This document shows positions 16,883 to 23,609 of a stretch of 64,000 nucleotides of DNA, piece by piece; position 1 is the stretch's first letter, and each line of letters begins with the position of its first letter. The stretch spans positions 186,001 to 250,000 of the forward strand of contig MEUE01000003.1 in the NCBI GenBank assembly GCA_001771585.1, read 5' to 3'. Source of the DNA: a candidate division WOR-1 bacterium RIFOXYB2_FULL_46_45. GTDB lineage: Bacteria; Margulisbacteria; WOR-1; XYC2-FULL-46-14. The position numbers and the translations under genes were made by a program. The notes beneath the pieces were generated by a model that saw nothing but the letters and a program-made list of their open reading frames with translations, was not told where the DNA came from and did not search any database.

Positions 16883-17408
16883 TCTTAACCTCCCCCGAAT
16901 TGGGATAAACCACCACCGTCTTTTGCTTTGATCCTCTGAAAAAAGTTATCCTAACATAATCTTTAAACAGATCCTGCATGCCAAAGCCGCTGTAGGGCTT
17001 CCCGTCAAAAGAGAAAACAATCTCGCCAACCGGATCGGTCCCTTCGGAGCGGTAAACGGTTCCGTCAAGATCCGCCCCGTATTGCTCCTCCAAAATCACC
17101 GGCCTTATCCTAGCCGGATCCTCATAATCCTTTGTTCCCGTGTCGTCCCTGTAGCGTGGCTGATAGGCAAAAAAAGGCGGATCGGCCGGATTATTTTTTA
17201 AAAAAGTTATTCCGTGCGGCATGCTCATGTTGACCGCCAACGAGCGCATATAGCGCAGGTCGGAGGCCATCCTTTTTGAAGCGTTGTCCAAGACAAAATC
17301 GGTTGAGCCGGTATAGCGGATAAAGAAAACCGCCGACAAAACGGCTACCAGCACTATTACCATCGTAAGTTCGATCAAAGTAAATCCTCTGCGGAATTTT
17401 TTTTGCAT
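16875..17408 (-). CDS. FimT/GspH-like minor pilin (cassette 2)
   Basis: A 177-residue prepilin: RRG|FTLIELTMVIVLVAVLSAVFF with Glu at +5, then ASKRMASDLRYMRSLAVNMSMPHGITF, the FimT/GspH signature. Of two in-frame ATGs (17414 and 17408) I chose the second, because it lies 7 bases after a -10 box, the same gap seen at several other genes here. It is the first gene of the second minor-pilin cassette. Confidence 0.85.
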   Translation of the reverse strand: MQKKFRRGFTLIELTMVIVLVAVLSAVFFIRYTGSTDFVLDNASKRMASDLRYMRSLAVNMSMPHGITFLKNNPADPPFFAYQPRYRDDTGTKDYEDPARIRPVILEEQYGADLDGTVYRSEGTDPVGEIVFSFDGKPYSGFGMQDLFKDYVRITFFRGSKQKTVVVYPNSGEVKIE

Positions 17409-17415
17409 TGGCATA

Positions 17416-17444
17416 ATTGTAAGACGGTTACATTATATTGTCAA
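17416..17444 (-). promoter_or_regulatory. Promoter of minor-pilin cassette 2
   Basis: On the minus strand TTGACA (17444-17439), a 17-base spacer and TACAAT (17421-17416) form a near-consensus sigma-70 promoter. The predicted start falls at the ATG 17408, so the message would be leaderless. Confidence 0.72.
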
Positions 17445-17456
17445 ACGGTTTTTTGG

Positions 17457-18482
17457 TTAAAAGTTTTGCCACTTGGTGATAACGATGTCGCCGTTGCTTC
17501 CCATGTAGGCGGTCTGCGTGACGCGGGGATCGTAGGTCAAATTAAAGCCGGAGCCGTTAACAATGCTGATCCGCCCTCCGCAGACGATCGCGCCTACAAT
17601 CGTGACATTGTCGATCACGTTGAAGGTGATATTCCCCGAAGAATAAATTAGGCCGTTTATGTAGCTGTCCTGCAAATGTGTTCCTGTTATTTCTCCCGTC
17701 ACCATAATATCGGCAACCAGCGCCGGATAATAGGCCTCGGAACTTATAAAAAGGTTGTCGGCCTGGTTCATGTTGATCTTGCCGCGGCAAATTAAAGAAC
17801 CGTTAATCGTAACATTGTCCCGGATTCGGACATTGCCGTCGACATAATTTACTCCGCTTAATGTAACTCCGCTCAAATCCAGGTCTCCGGCATAGTAATG
17901 CCCCTGGCTTTGCGCTATTCCCTTATATTGAGTCCAGTCAACCGACGGCAAAGAGACGCTTTCGTAAGAAGAGATGGAATAACTGCCGGACAGCTCAGAA
18001 ACAACATCCTGCCCGGACATCAAGCCTCCTCCGGTAACGGTTCCGGTGGCGTGGTTCAGATTAATCCTATCCACGGAATACATGGCATTAATCAAAGCGG
18101 CTTCAACCTGCCGCTCCAGTTCGATACGCACCCGCCTTTGGATCCCGGACAAAAAATTCCCGCGGTTCATGTAGCCGGTCGCTTCAATCGTGCAGGAGGA
18201 GGGATCGTTGCTGTAAATTATCGAATCAAAGACCCCCTCCCCCAGCGCCGTGTTGGAATGGCTCTGGCCGTTGTTGTCAAGCCAGTTTAAATCGGAGAGC
18301 AGGTCGTTGGCCAAAACGTATTCCGCCCCCCCCTCGGCTATATGCAAGGCCTTCAGGCCGTTTAAAACCAAAATGTTTGAAACCGACTCCGACGCGATAA
18401 AAGCGGCAACGGTGATCCCCAAAGCAGCAAAGACCACGATGACGTAAATTGTGACAATTAGCGCATAACCTTTTTTTCTCAT
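17457..18482 (-). CDS. PilX/GspK-like large minor pilin with beta-rich domain (cassette 1)
   Basis: A 341-residue paralogue of the 14440-15753 protein. The N-terminus is KKG|YALIVTIYVIVVFAALGITV without Glu at +5, followed by ALHIAEGGAEYVL. The C-terminal half is beta-helix-like (VRIRDNVTINGSLICRGKI, NVTIVGAIVCGGRI) and ends with FNLTYDPRVTQTAYM, clearly matching the other copy. It closes the first minor-pilin cassette, and its stop lies just upstream of the cassette 2 promoter. Probable role: tip component that lacks the Glu needed for packing within the shaft. Confidence 0.85.
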   Translation of the reverse strand: MRKKGYALIVTIYVIVVFAALGITVAAFIASESVSNILVLNGLKALHIAEGGAEYVLANDLLSDLNWLDNNGQSHSNTALGEGVFDSIIYSNDPSSCTIEATGYMNRGNFLSGIQRRVRIELERQVEAALINAMYSVDRINLNHATGTVTGGGLMSGQDVVSELSGSYSISSYESVSLPSVDWTQYKGIAQSQGHYYAGDLDLSGVTLSGVNYVDGNVRIRDNVTINGSLICRGKINMNQADNLFISSEAYYPALVADIMVTGEITGTHLQDSYINGLIYSSGNITFNVIDNVTIVGAIVCGGRISIVNGSGFNLTYDPRVTQTAYMGSNGDIVITKWQNF

Positions 18483-18965
18483 TTACGGAGCCCTCAATCT
18501 GCAAGCGCTTTGCAGTTCAAAATGTTCTCCGCCTTTGGACAATTTGAGTGCGATCCGAATCGAACGCAATTCGGCGGCGGTAGCGGCAGAATTTCCGGCG
18601 GCATTCCGGTAGGTAAAACTCAAGCCGTCGGAAGTCAAATTGTCGCTTAGCGAATAGCCGTCCAAATCAAGGTAGTAATAGGTTCCGCCGTTCCCAAGCC
18701 GGATCGTGTGGGAAACCCCGGAATGGTCATAAAAGGAAAAGGCCGAAGAGTTCATGGTTGTGACTTCAAGTGTTGAGGGTATCCCGCGGACCTGGTCAAG
18801 CATCCTGCTCATCGCGATTCTCGATTCGATCTGAAGAATATTCCGCTCCCTTAATAACTGCCACGCCTCTATCCCTTTGACGATAAAGACGCTCAAGCCG
18901 TAGACCACCAGGGCCAAAACCGCAAGGCCGATCACCGTTTCAACCAAAGTAAAGCCCTTCTTCAC
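18483..18965 (-). CDS. PilW/GspJ-like minor pilin (cassette 1)
   Basis: A 160-residue prepilin: MKKG|FTLVETVIGLAVLALVVYGL with Glu at +5, then GIEAWQLLRERNILQIESRIAMSRMLDQVR, the PilW/GspJ pattern. It abuts the PilX-like gene and overlaps the PilV-like gene by four bases, so the cassette is tightly coupled. Confidence 0.86.
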   Translation of the reverse strand: MKKGFTLVETVIGLAVLALVVYGLSVFIVKGIEAWQLLRERNILQIESRIAMSRMLDQVRGIPSTLEVTTMNSSAFSFYDHSGVSHTIRLGNGGTYYYLDLDGYSLSDNLTSDGLSFTYRNAAGNSAATAAELRSIRIALKLSKGGEHFELQSACRLRAP

Positions 18966-19372
18966 GGGTTATACCTCACCTTGAGGGTGACAAGCTTAAT
19001 CGGAACGGACAGCGCTTCTCCGGTCACGATCACTTCAATCCTCTTATAATTGGTCGGTTGAACCGCCGCCGGCTGATTTAAATCGGAGAGGTCAACGCAT
19101 ACCACATTGACCCGATTGTAAAAATCGGAAAACTCGCCGCCAAAGCCGGTGGCCTCCCTGCTTATCAAGTCCGTGTTCCAATCTTTTCCTTCGGCGGTAA
19201 ATTCTTCCATCGCCTGTTCCGCCAAAAATTCGGCGGTCAAAAGCTGCTGGCTCCCCACGTTCTTAAACGTAGTGTCGCCAAAAACGCTGATCAAGGTATA
19301 AAAAGCGATCGAGATGATCCCGATGCTTATGATTATCTCAACAAGGGTAAATCCCCTTTTTTGTCCCTTCAA
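18962..19372 (-). CDS. PilV/GspI-like minor pilin (cassette 1), TTG start
   Basis: The frame is open from 19540, but the first residues only mirror the overlapping upstream gene and the pilin signal begins at KGQKRG|FTLVEIIISIGIISIAF. A TTG at 19372 overlaps the upstream stop (TTGA) and has GGAAAGG a suitable distance upstream, giving 136 residues. The block AEFLAEQAMEEF is the GspI/PilV pattern. Coupled re-initiation at the shared TTGA is likely. Confidence 0.82.
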   Translation of the reverse strand: MKGQKRGFTLVEIIISIGIISIAFYTLISVFGDTTFKNVGSQQLLTAEFLAEQAMEEFTAEGKDWNTDLISREATGFGGEFSDFYNRVNVVCVDLSDLNQPAAVQPTNYKRIEVIVTGEALSVPIKLVTLKVRYNP

Positions 19373-19881
19373 TTGATTGACACCTTTCCGCTGCGGGGCG
19401 CGACATAAACCGATCGGCCGGAGCCGTTGCTGTGGGAAATTTGGATATCGGAGCGGCTCAAAAATTCTCCGCCCAGGTTGTTGGAGGGGACCCCGTCGGC
19501 GCTGAAAATTATGTAGTCGTAAAGGATCGATGAATTGCACAGCACGGAAGAAAGTGTGACCCCGGAATACGTCTCTCCAAGATTGACGCTGAAATTCGCT
19601 CCCATTTTGACAGGGTCGGTAACCGCCTCTTCGGAAGCGTAGGATGGATCATAGTGAAAAAGATAATAGGAGTTTTGGCCGGCGTTAAACCTTATGCCGT
19701 ACCAGTCGCGATGGGAAACCGCCAGGTTCTGGGCGTAGCGGATGTCGGAAGCGATTTTTTGCGAAGCCGCGTCAAGCATGTGCGTCCCCGAACCGCGGAA
19801 AACAATGTTAACGGTTATCGCGACAATTGCCAGCAGGGCAATGACCATCGCCAGTTCAATTATGGTAAATCCTTTTCGCAC
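19369..19881 (-). CDS. FimT/GspH-like minor pilin (cassette 1), GTG start
   Basis: A 170-residue prepilin: VRKG|FTIIELAMVIALLAIVAI with Glu at +5 and AASQKIASDIRYAQNLAVSHRDWYGIRF. The open frame extends to an ATG at 19941, but those codons lie in the copied 3' end of a glycosyltransferase gene. GTG at 19881 sits 7 bases after a -10 box and starts right before the pilin signal, so I prefer it. It opens the whole pilus operon. Confidence 0.82.
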   Translation of the reverse strand: MRKGFTIIELAMVIALLAIVAITVNIVFRGSGTHMLDAASQKIASDIRYAQNLAVSHRDWYGIRFNAGQNSYYLFHYDPSYASEEAVTDPVKMGANFSVNLGETYSGVTLSSVLCNSSILYDYIIFSADGVPSNNLGGEFLSRSDIQISHSNGSGRSVYVAPRSGKVSIN

Positions 19882-19888
19882 CGAAGCT

Positions 19889-19917
19889 ATTCTAGTTTTT
19901 ATAAGATGATTTGTCAA
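19889..19917 (-). promoter_or_regulatory. Promoter of minor-pilin cassette 1
   Basis: TTGACA (19917-19912), 17 bases, TAGAAT (19894-19889) on the minus strand. The -35 lies in the Val-Asp-Lys codons of the duplicated glycosyltransferase tail, and the -10 begins with its stop codon TAG. The gap of 7 bases to the GTG implies a leaderless message. Confidence 0.72.
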
Positions 19918-20035
19918 CGAGATAGCGCCAGCAGACCGCAAGAGTTTGCAGGCCGTAGATGGTGCTGTTTACAAAATTGACCGAAGAGGCCTCGGAAAAA
20001 TAGCGGCAGGGGATCGCGATCTCCCCCACTCTGAA
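19892..20035 (-). pseudogene. Diverged copy of the 3' end of the GT2 gene at 20718
   Basis: These 47 codons and stop read FRVGEIAIPCRYFSEASSV and on to WRYLVDKSSYKN, matching the last 47 codons of the intact gene at 20718-21437. By eye about 90% of bases agree, and only about four residues differ. The upstream edge ends abruptly at AT-rich sequence leading into a low-complexity palindrome. It lacks the catalytic domain, so it is a remnant, yet it still carries the promoter of the pilus operon. Confidence 0.85.
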
Positions 20036-20040
20036 AATAA

Positions 20041-20160
20041 ATCTATTTTCTCCTTACTCCTCTCTACTAACTACTTACCATACAATATGGAAACTTTTTT
20101 CGTCCAATGAGCCATTTCGCATAGAAAGGAGTAAGTGGAAAGGAGAAAGTAGAGAGGAGG
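20041..20160. repeat. Low-complexity imperfect palindrome downstream of four-helix gene
   Basis: Left arm about 20049-20080 is pyrimidine-rich (CTCCTTACTCCTCTCTAC). Right arm about 20128-20160 is its imperfect complement, built from GGAGTAAG, GGAAAGGAG and GTAGAGAGGAG words. The loop is about 45 bases. It begins where the GT2 copy ends and stops at the end of the four-helix gene. Confidence 0.72.
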
Positions 20161-20517
20161 CTAATCCGGCAGAGAACGAATTAATCCGGCCAGCATTTTT
20201 GCGATTTCCTCTCCTTGATCATATAAGAACTTGAACTCTTCCGGATTAATCTTTTTTCTTCGCAACAGTATTTCTAAAACGGGGATACACTCATGCAACG
20301 ATCCCCGACTTGTATAATAAAACTGCTTTCTCTCTTTCGTATGGATTCTTCCGTTTGCTTCGGCAATATTTAACGGAATTGAAATCGCGGCTCGACGAAG
20401 TTGGTCGGCCAACTTATTAAATCCGCTCCCCCGCATATTTTCACAAACCGAAAAAATCCTGTCGACAAAATTGACTGACTTTTGATAAGCTTCCAGTTTT
20501 TCGAATAAGAAGGCCAT
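20161..20517 (-). CDS. Four-helix-bundle protein (S23/IVP family), second copy
   Basis: A 118-residue helical protein with the family core FEKLEAYQKSVNFVDRIF, LADQLRRAAISIPLNIAEANGR and FYYTSRGSLHECIPVLEIL. An in-frame Met three codons upstream is possible; MAFLFEKL is the usual family opening. It is the only gene in the roughly 680-base insert between a complete GT2 gene and a diverged copy of that gene's 3' end. Its function is unknown; related small bundles also serve as accessory proteins of diversity-generating retroelements, but no reverse transcriptase is here. Confidence 0.9.
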   Translation of the reverse strand: MAFLFEKLEAYQKSVNFVDRIFSVCENMRGSGFNKLADQLRRAAISIPLNIAEANGRIHTKERKQFYYTSRGSLHECIPVLEILLRRKKINPEEFKFLYDQGEEIAKMLAGLIRSLPD

Positions 20518-20541
20518 ATAAACCATCCCAGCAATTTTGCC

Positions 20542-20560
20542 GCCTGCCGGACAGGCAGGC
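20542..20560. repeat. Short GC-rich palindrome
   Basis: Exact 7-base arms GCCTGCC and GGCAGGC around a 5-base loop. Compact GC palindromes of this kind are frequent intergenic elements in many uncultured bacterial genomes. It lies just upstream of the four-helix gene and has no T-run for a terminator. Confidence 0.7.
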
Positions 20561-20670
20561 CAGAACCAGAATAAGAAAGGATGGCTCCTCTGGCCCCGAT
20601 TTTATCGGGATAAAAAGATTTTGACGACAAAAACTATTGATTTGATTTCCGTTAATCCAAATCTTTTTAT

Positions 20671-20691
20671 GTTCCGACTTTAAGTCGGAAC
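20671..20691. repeat. Perfect palindrome with 10-base arms
   Basis: Arms GTTCCGACTT and AAGTCGGAAC around one central base. It lies about 30 bases after the GT2 stop. On the minus strand it is followed by A-rich, not T-rich sequence, so it is not a classic terminator. Confidence 0.7.
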
Positions 20692-20714
20692 GACAGAGGA
20701 GAGATCCTTTGCAT

Positions 20715-20743
20715 TATCTAGTTTTTATAGCGGGCTTTGTCAA
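20715..20743 (-). promoter_or_regulatory. Promoter-like sequence at GT2 gene end
   Basis: TTGACA, 17 bases, TAGATA, with the -35 in the last codons of the GT2 gene and the -10 starting at its stop codon. It matches the cassette 1 promoter position in the duplicated copy and would drive the four-helix gene with a leader of about 190 bases. Confidence 0.5.
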
Positions 20744-21437
20744 CGAGGTAATGCCAGCAGACCGAAAGAGTTTGCAGGCCGTAAATGGTGCTGTTCACAA
20801 AATTGACCGAAGAGGCCTCTGAAAAATAGCGGCAGGGAATCGCGATCTCCCCCACCCTGAACTTGTTCGCCGCCGCCTCCGCCAGAAATTCGGTGTCGAA
20901 AACAAAATTGTCGGAGTTTTTTTGGTACGGGACCGTCTCCAAAACTTTGCGGCTGTAGGCGCGCATGCCGGTATGATATTCGGACAATTTTAATCCCAGG
21001 GTTAAATTTTCACACAAAGTCAAAAAGCGGTTGGAGATAAATTTATAAATCGGCATCCCGCCGGCCAGAGTTCCTCTTTTTCCTCCCAATATCCGGGATC
21101 CAAGCATGACATCTTTTTCTCCTTTGATAATTGGAGCAATCAGTTGGGGGATCTTGGTCGCGTCGTACTGCCAGTCGGGATGGATCATCACGATTATATC
21201 CGCCCCCTCTTTCAACGCCGCGTCGTAGAGCATCTTCTGGTTGCCGCCATAGCCAAGGTTGAGCGGAGTTTTCAGGACTTTGATCCCAAGTGACCGGGCA
21301 ATTTCGATCGTATTGTCGTGGGAGCAGTCGTCGCCCAAAATAATCTCGGAGACGATATCTTTGGGAATATCTTCGTAGGTCCTCCGCAACGTTTTTGCCG
21401 CGTTATAGGCGGGCATGATGACTATGGTTTTGGGCAT
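20718..21437 (-). CDS. GT2 family glycosyltransferase (GT-B of this locus)
   Basis: A 239-residue DPM1-like GT2 enzyme: VIMPAYNAAKTLRRT at the start, the DDCSHDNT nucleotide-sugar motif, NLGYGGNQKMLYDAA and MIHPDWQYD as the DxD-like region. There is no C-terminal membrane segment, so it probably acts at the cytosolic membrane face, moving a sugar to a polyprenyl or glycan acceptor. Its 5' end was once overlapped by the GT2 gene at 22832-23560; an ATPase cassette now separates them. The present start lies 8 bases after a good -10 box supplied by the cassette. Confidence 0.92.
   Translation of the reverse strand: MPKTIVIMPAYNAAKTLRRTYEDIPKDIVSEIILGDDCSHDNTIEIARSLGIKVLKTPLNLGYGGNQKMLYDAALKEGADIIVMIHPDWQYDATKIPQLIAPIIKGEKDVMLGSRILGGKRGTLAGGMPIYKFISNRFLTLCENLTLGLKLSEYHTGMRAYSRKVLETVPYQKNSDNFVFDTEFLAEAAANKFRVGEIAIPCRYFSEASSVNFVNSTIYGLQTLSVCWHYLVDKARYKN
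21412..21437. repeat. Left 26-bp direct repeat flanking the ATPase cassette
   Basis: Exact 26-base match to 22822-22847; identity stops sharply on both sides. This copy holds the first nine codons of the intact GT-B gene. Confidence 0.95.
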
Positions 21438-21445
21438 AAAGCTTA

Positions 21446-21474
21446 AGTATAGTTAAGGATTACTTTTTTGTCAA
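21446..21474 (-). promoter_or_regulatory. Outward promoter for the GT-B gene
   Basis: TTGACA (21474-21469), a 17-base spacer and TATACT (21451-21446) on the minus strand. The gap to the GT-B start codon is 8 bases with no Shine-Dalgarno sequence. It lies in the inserted segment. Confidence 0.72.
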
Positions 21475-21481
21475 CTTACCC

Positions 21482-21510
21482 TTGACATTCGCCATCTTGC
21501 ACAGTATAGT
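21482..21510 (+). promoter_or_regulatory. Promoter of the DUF4143 ATPase gene
   Basis: TTGACA (21482-21487), 17 bases, TATAGT (21505-21510). The predicted start near 21517 gives a leader of about 43 bases. The -10 lies inside the inverted repeat at 21497-21525. Confidence 0.75.
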
Positions 21511-21525
21511 AAGTATACTGTGCAA
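21497..21525. promoter_or_regulatory. Operator-like dyad over the ATPase promoter
   Basis: Perfect 12-base arms TTGCACAGTATA and TATACTGTGCAA separated by 5 bases, covering the -10 box. A third half-site, TTGCACAGTAT, lies at 21538-21548 in the leader. This arrangement suits a dimeric repressor; which protein binds it is unknown. Confidence 0.75.
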
Positions 21526-21559
21526 AAAAGAGATATTTTGCACAGTATGGTATAAAATC

Positions 21560-22828
21560 ATGCTAAAAAATGCTGTTTTAAAGCAAAAAGAAGAAAAAAA
21601 GAGGCTTTTGTCGTTATCTTATGTGGAACGAACAAAAATGAAAGAAGCCATGAAATGGCTTGATTCGGATCTGATCAAAGTCGTTTTAGGTCCGCGCCGG
21701 GCCGGAAAATCGATCTTTTCGTTGATGCTTTTACGTAATCGGGAATTCGCCTATTTTAATTTTGACGACGAATCCGTTCCGGAAGAAAATTTTGACTGCG
21801 ACCTGCTATTGCAAGAATTACACGCCGCTTATGGTAAGACCAAATACATCTTGTTTGACGAAATACAAAACCTACCCAGGTGGGAACTGTTTGTCAACCG
21901 CCTGCATCGAGAAGGATACAATCTGGTTTTAACCGGATCAAATGCTAATTTATTAAGCAAAGAATTGTCTACCGCTCTCACCGGACGGCATATCCCGATA
22001 GAAATTTTGCCTTTTGACTTCAAAGAGTTTCTGCGAGCCAGGCAGTATGAAATAACACCGGATCAGGCAGTTATCCCGGAAAAAAAAGGCCGGCTTTTGA
22101 ATTTACTGGAACAATACATGAAAAGCGGCGGTTATCCGGAAATAGTCGTTAAAAACCTTGATCCTAAAGAATATCTTTCCGTTCTTTTTGATTCTCTACT
22201 TTTTAAAGATGTCGTCAAAAGGCACAAAATAAGGTTTTCCGGCCAAATAGACGATCTGGGCTCATACTTGATCAACAATGTATCCTGCCGGTACAGCTTA
22301 AGAAAATTAGCCTCCGTTCTGGGCTTTAAAAGCGGCGTCACCCTGGAAAAATATGTGCGCTACCTGATTGAGGCCTATATAATATTTTCACTTAGCCGCT
22401 ATTCGCACAAGGCGGGGGAACGGCTAATATCCCCGAAGAAAACTTATGTGGTTGACAACGGCTTGATCGGCGCCAAAGCGATTCAACATTCTCCGGACAA
22501 CGGTAAACTGCTGGAAAACATGCTGTTTATTGAACTGGTTAAAAAGGGCTTTGAGCCCAATCGGGAACTGTTCTATTACAAAACCAGAAACAACCGCGAG
22601 ATAGATTTTGTGACAAAGAAAGGGACGGAGATAATCGAATTAATCCAAATCGCGTATGAATCAAAAAACCCCGACACGGAACAACGGGAGATAAAGGCGC
22701 TCCTTGAAGCTAATCAAGAACTAAAGGCCGGCAAACTGACCGTTATTACGTGGGACGAAAAAAAAGAGCTAACCAAAGAAGGCTTAACTATTAATTTTGT
22801 CCCTGTTTGGGAGAGGATGATGGCATGA
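21560..22828 (+). CDS. AAA+ ATPase with DUF4143 C-terminal domain
   Basis: A 422-residue stand-alone ATPase. Walker A is LGPRRAGKS near residue 40, Walker B YILFDEIQN near 95, and the sensor region LVLTGSNANLLSKELST follows. The GRHIPIEILPFDFKEFL block leads to the DUF4143 part with a winged-helix-like segment and the nuclease-like motif FYYKTRNNREIDFV. The family is widespread, spreads readily between genomes and has no settled role. The ATG at 21560 follows the promoter and operator; the longer frame from 21482 would read through them. The last codons lie in the right direct repeat. Confidence 0.93.
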   Translation: MLKNAVLKQKEEKKRLLSLSYVERTKMKEAMKWLDSDLIKVVLGPRRAGKSIFSLMLLRNREFAYFNFDDESVPEENFDCDLLLQELHAAYGKTKYILFDEIQNLPRWELFVNRLHREGYNLVLTGSNANLLSKELSTALTGRHIPIEILPFDFKEFLRARQYEITPDQAVIPEKKGRLLNLLEQYMKSGGYPEIVVKNLDPKEYLSVLFDSLLFKDVVKRHKIRFSGQIDDLGSYLINNVSCRYSLRKLASVLGFKSGVTLEKYVRYLIEAYIIFSLSRYSHKAGERLISPKKTYVVDNGLIGAKAIQHSPDNGKLLENMLFIELVKKGFEPNRELFYYKTRNNREIDFVTKKGTEIIELIQIAYESKNPDTEQREIKALLEANQELKAGKLTVITWDEKKELTKEGLTINFVPVWERMMA

Positions 22829-22847
22829 TGACTATGGTTTTGGGCAT
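22822..22847. repeat. Right 26-bp direct repeat flanking the ATPase cassette
   Basis: Exact copy of 21412-21437. Here it supplies the last codons and TAG stop of the GT2 gene at 22832 on the minus strand and the final codons of the ATPase on the plus strand. Confidence 0.95.
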
Positions 22848-23560
22848 GGGTCCTTCTTTATTTTCGGCAAAGACAAAATAAAGCGCAAATGTTCCATCAC
22901 AACCTTAAAAACCTTGATTTTGGAACGGCCGTATTTTCGAACCGATAAAACGGCCGGATATTCCACAATATTCAAACCAAGATAAATTGACCGCACCATA
23001 ACCTCGGTTACAGCGATAAATCCGTTATTTTCAAATTTTAATTTATTGGCGGCTTCTCTTTTATAAATCCGCATAAAGCTGGTATAAGTATAAATCCGGT
23101 CGGATACCAATCTGCGGTATAGCCAGGAAGCCCCCTTACTGAAAACCAGTCGCCACACCGGCACTCCCTCCACTCCACCCTTTGGATGATATGGCGAAGC
23201 TGAAACAACATCAATTTTATCGTCTTTTGAAATTATCTCCAACATGGCGCAAATTTCTTCCGGCGCAAAAGTGCAGTCTGAATCTAGGAATACAATATAA
23301 TCGCCGGAAAAAGCATCAAATCCGGAACGCATCGCCGCACCAATCCCCAGATTTTTAGGGTGTCGAATTATTTTGGCCTGCGAAAAAAACTGCTTCAATA
23401 AATCAAAAGTAGAATCAGTGCTTCCATCATCGATCAAGATCAACTCAACCTCATAATTTTCTTCGAGTTGCTTAATAACCGGTGAGATTCGAGAATGAAG
23501 AATTGAAATCCCCTGTTCTTCATCTAAAAAAGGGATAGAAATAGACAGTTCTTTTCGCAT
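22832..23560 (-). CDS. GT2 family glycosyltransferase (GT-A of this locus)
   Basis: A 242-residue polyprenyl-phosphate-type GT2: SISIPFLDEEQGI, LILIDDGSTDSTFDLL, HPKNLGIGAAMRSGF and VFLDSDCTFAP (DxD). It lacks the two C-terminal membrane helices of many DPM-like enzymes. Its stop codon is provided by the 26-base repeat. The gene was probably the first of a two-gene unit with GT-B before the ATPase insertion. It diverges from the methyltransferase gene. Confidence 0.92.
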   Translation of the reverse strand: MRKELSISIPFLDEEQGISILHSRISPVIKQLEENYEVELILIDDGSTDSTFDLLKQFFSQAKIIRHPKNLGIGAAMRSGFDAFSGDYIVFLDSDCTFAPEEICAMLEIISKDDKIDVVSASPYHPKGGVEGVPVWRLVFSKGASWLYRRLVSDRIYTYTSFMRIYKREAANKLKFENNGFIAVTEVMVRSIYLGLNIVEYPAVLSVRKYGRSKIKVFKVVMEHLRFILSLPKIKKDPCPKP

Positions 23561-23609
23561 ATAACAACTTTGTTCTTATTCTAACATAATTTCATGTTAA
23601 GATTAATCA

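Larger units (their letters stand above)
21438..22847. mobile_element. Single-gene insertion carrying a DUF4143 ATPase, with 26-bp flanking repeat
   Basis: The segment between the two copies of a perfect 26-base repeat (plus one copy) is 1,410 bases. It holds one ATPase gene, its promoter with an operator-like dyad, and an outward promoter facing the GT-B gene. Removing it restores two GT2 genes that overlap by 16 bases (the TAG of the first within the first codons of the second). There is no transposase or terminal inverted repeat. Whether it moved as an element or arrived by recombination is unknown. Confidence 0.72.

Noticed and set aside
20041-20526. Diversity-generating retroelement (four-helix protein resembles Avd)
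   Set aside because: No reverse transcriptase and no template/variable repeat pair are present; the protein fits the plain S23/IVP family.
20671-20691. Terminator after the GT2 gene
   Set aside because: The palindrome is perfect, but the minus strand continues with A-rich, not T-rich, sequence.
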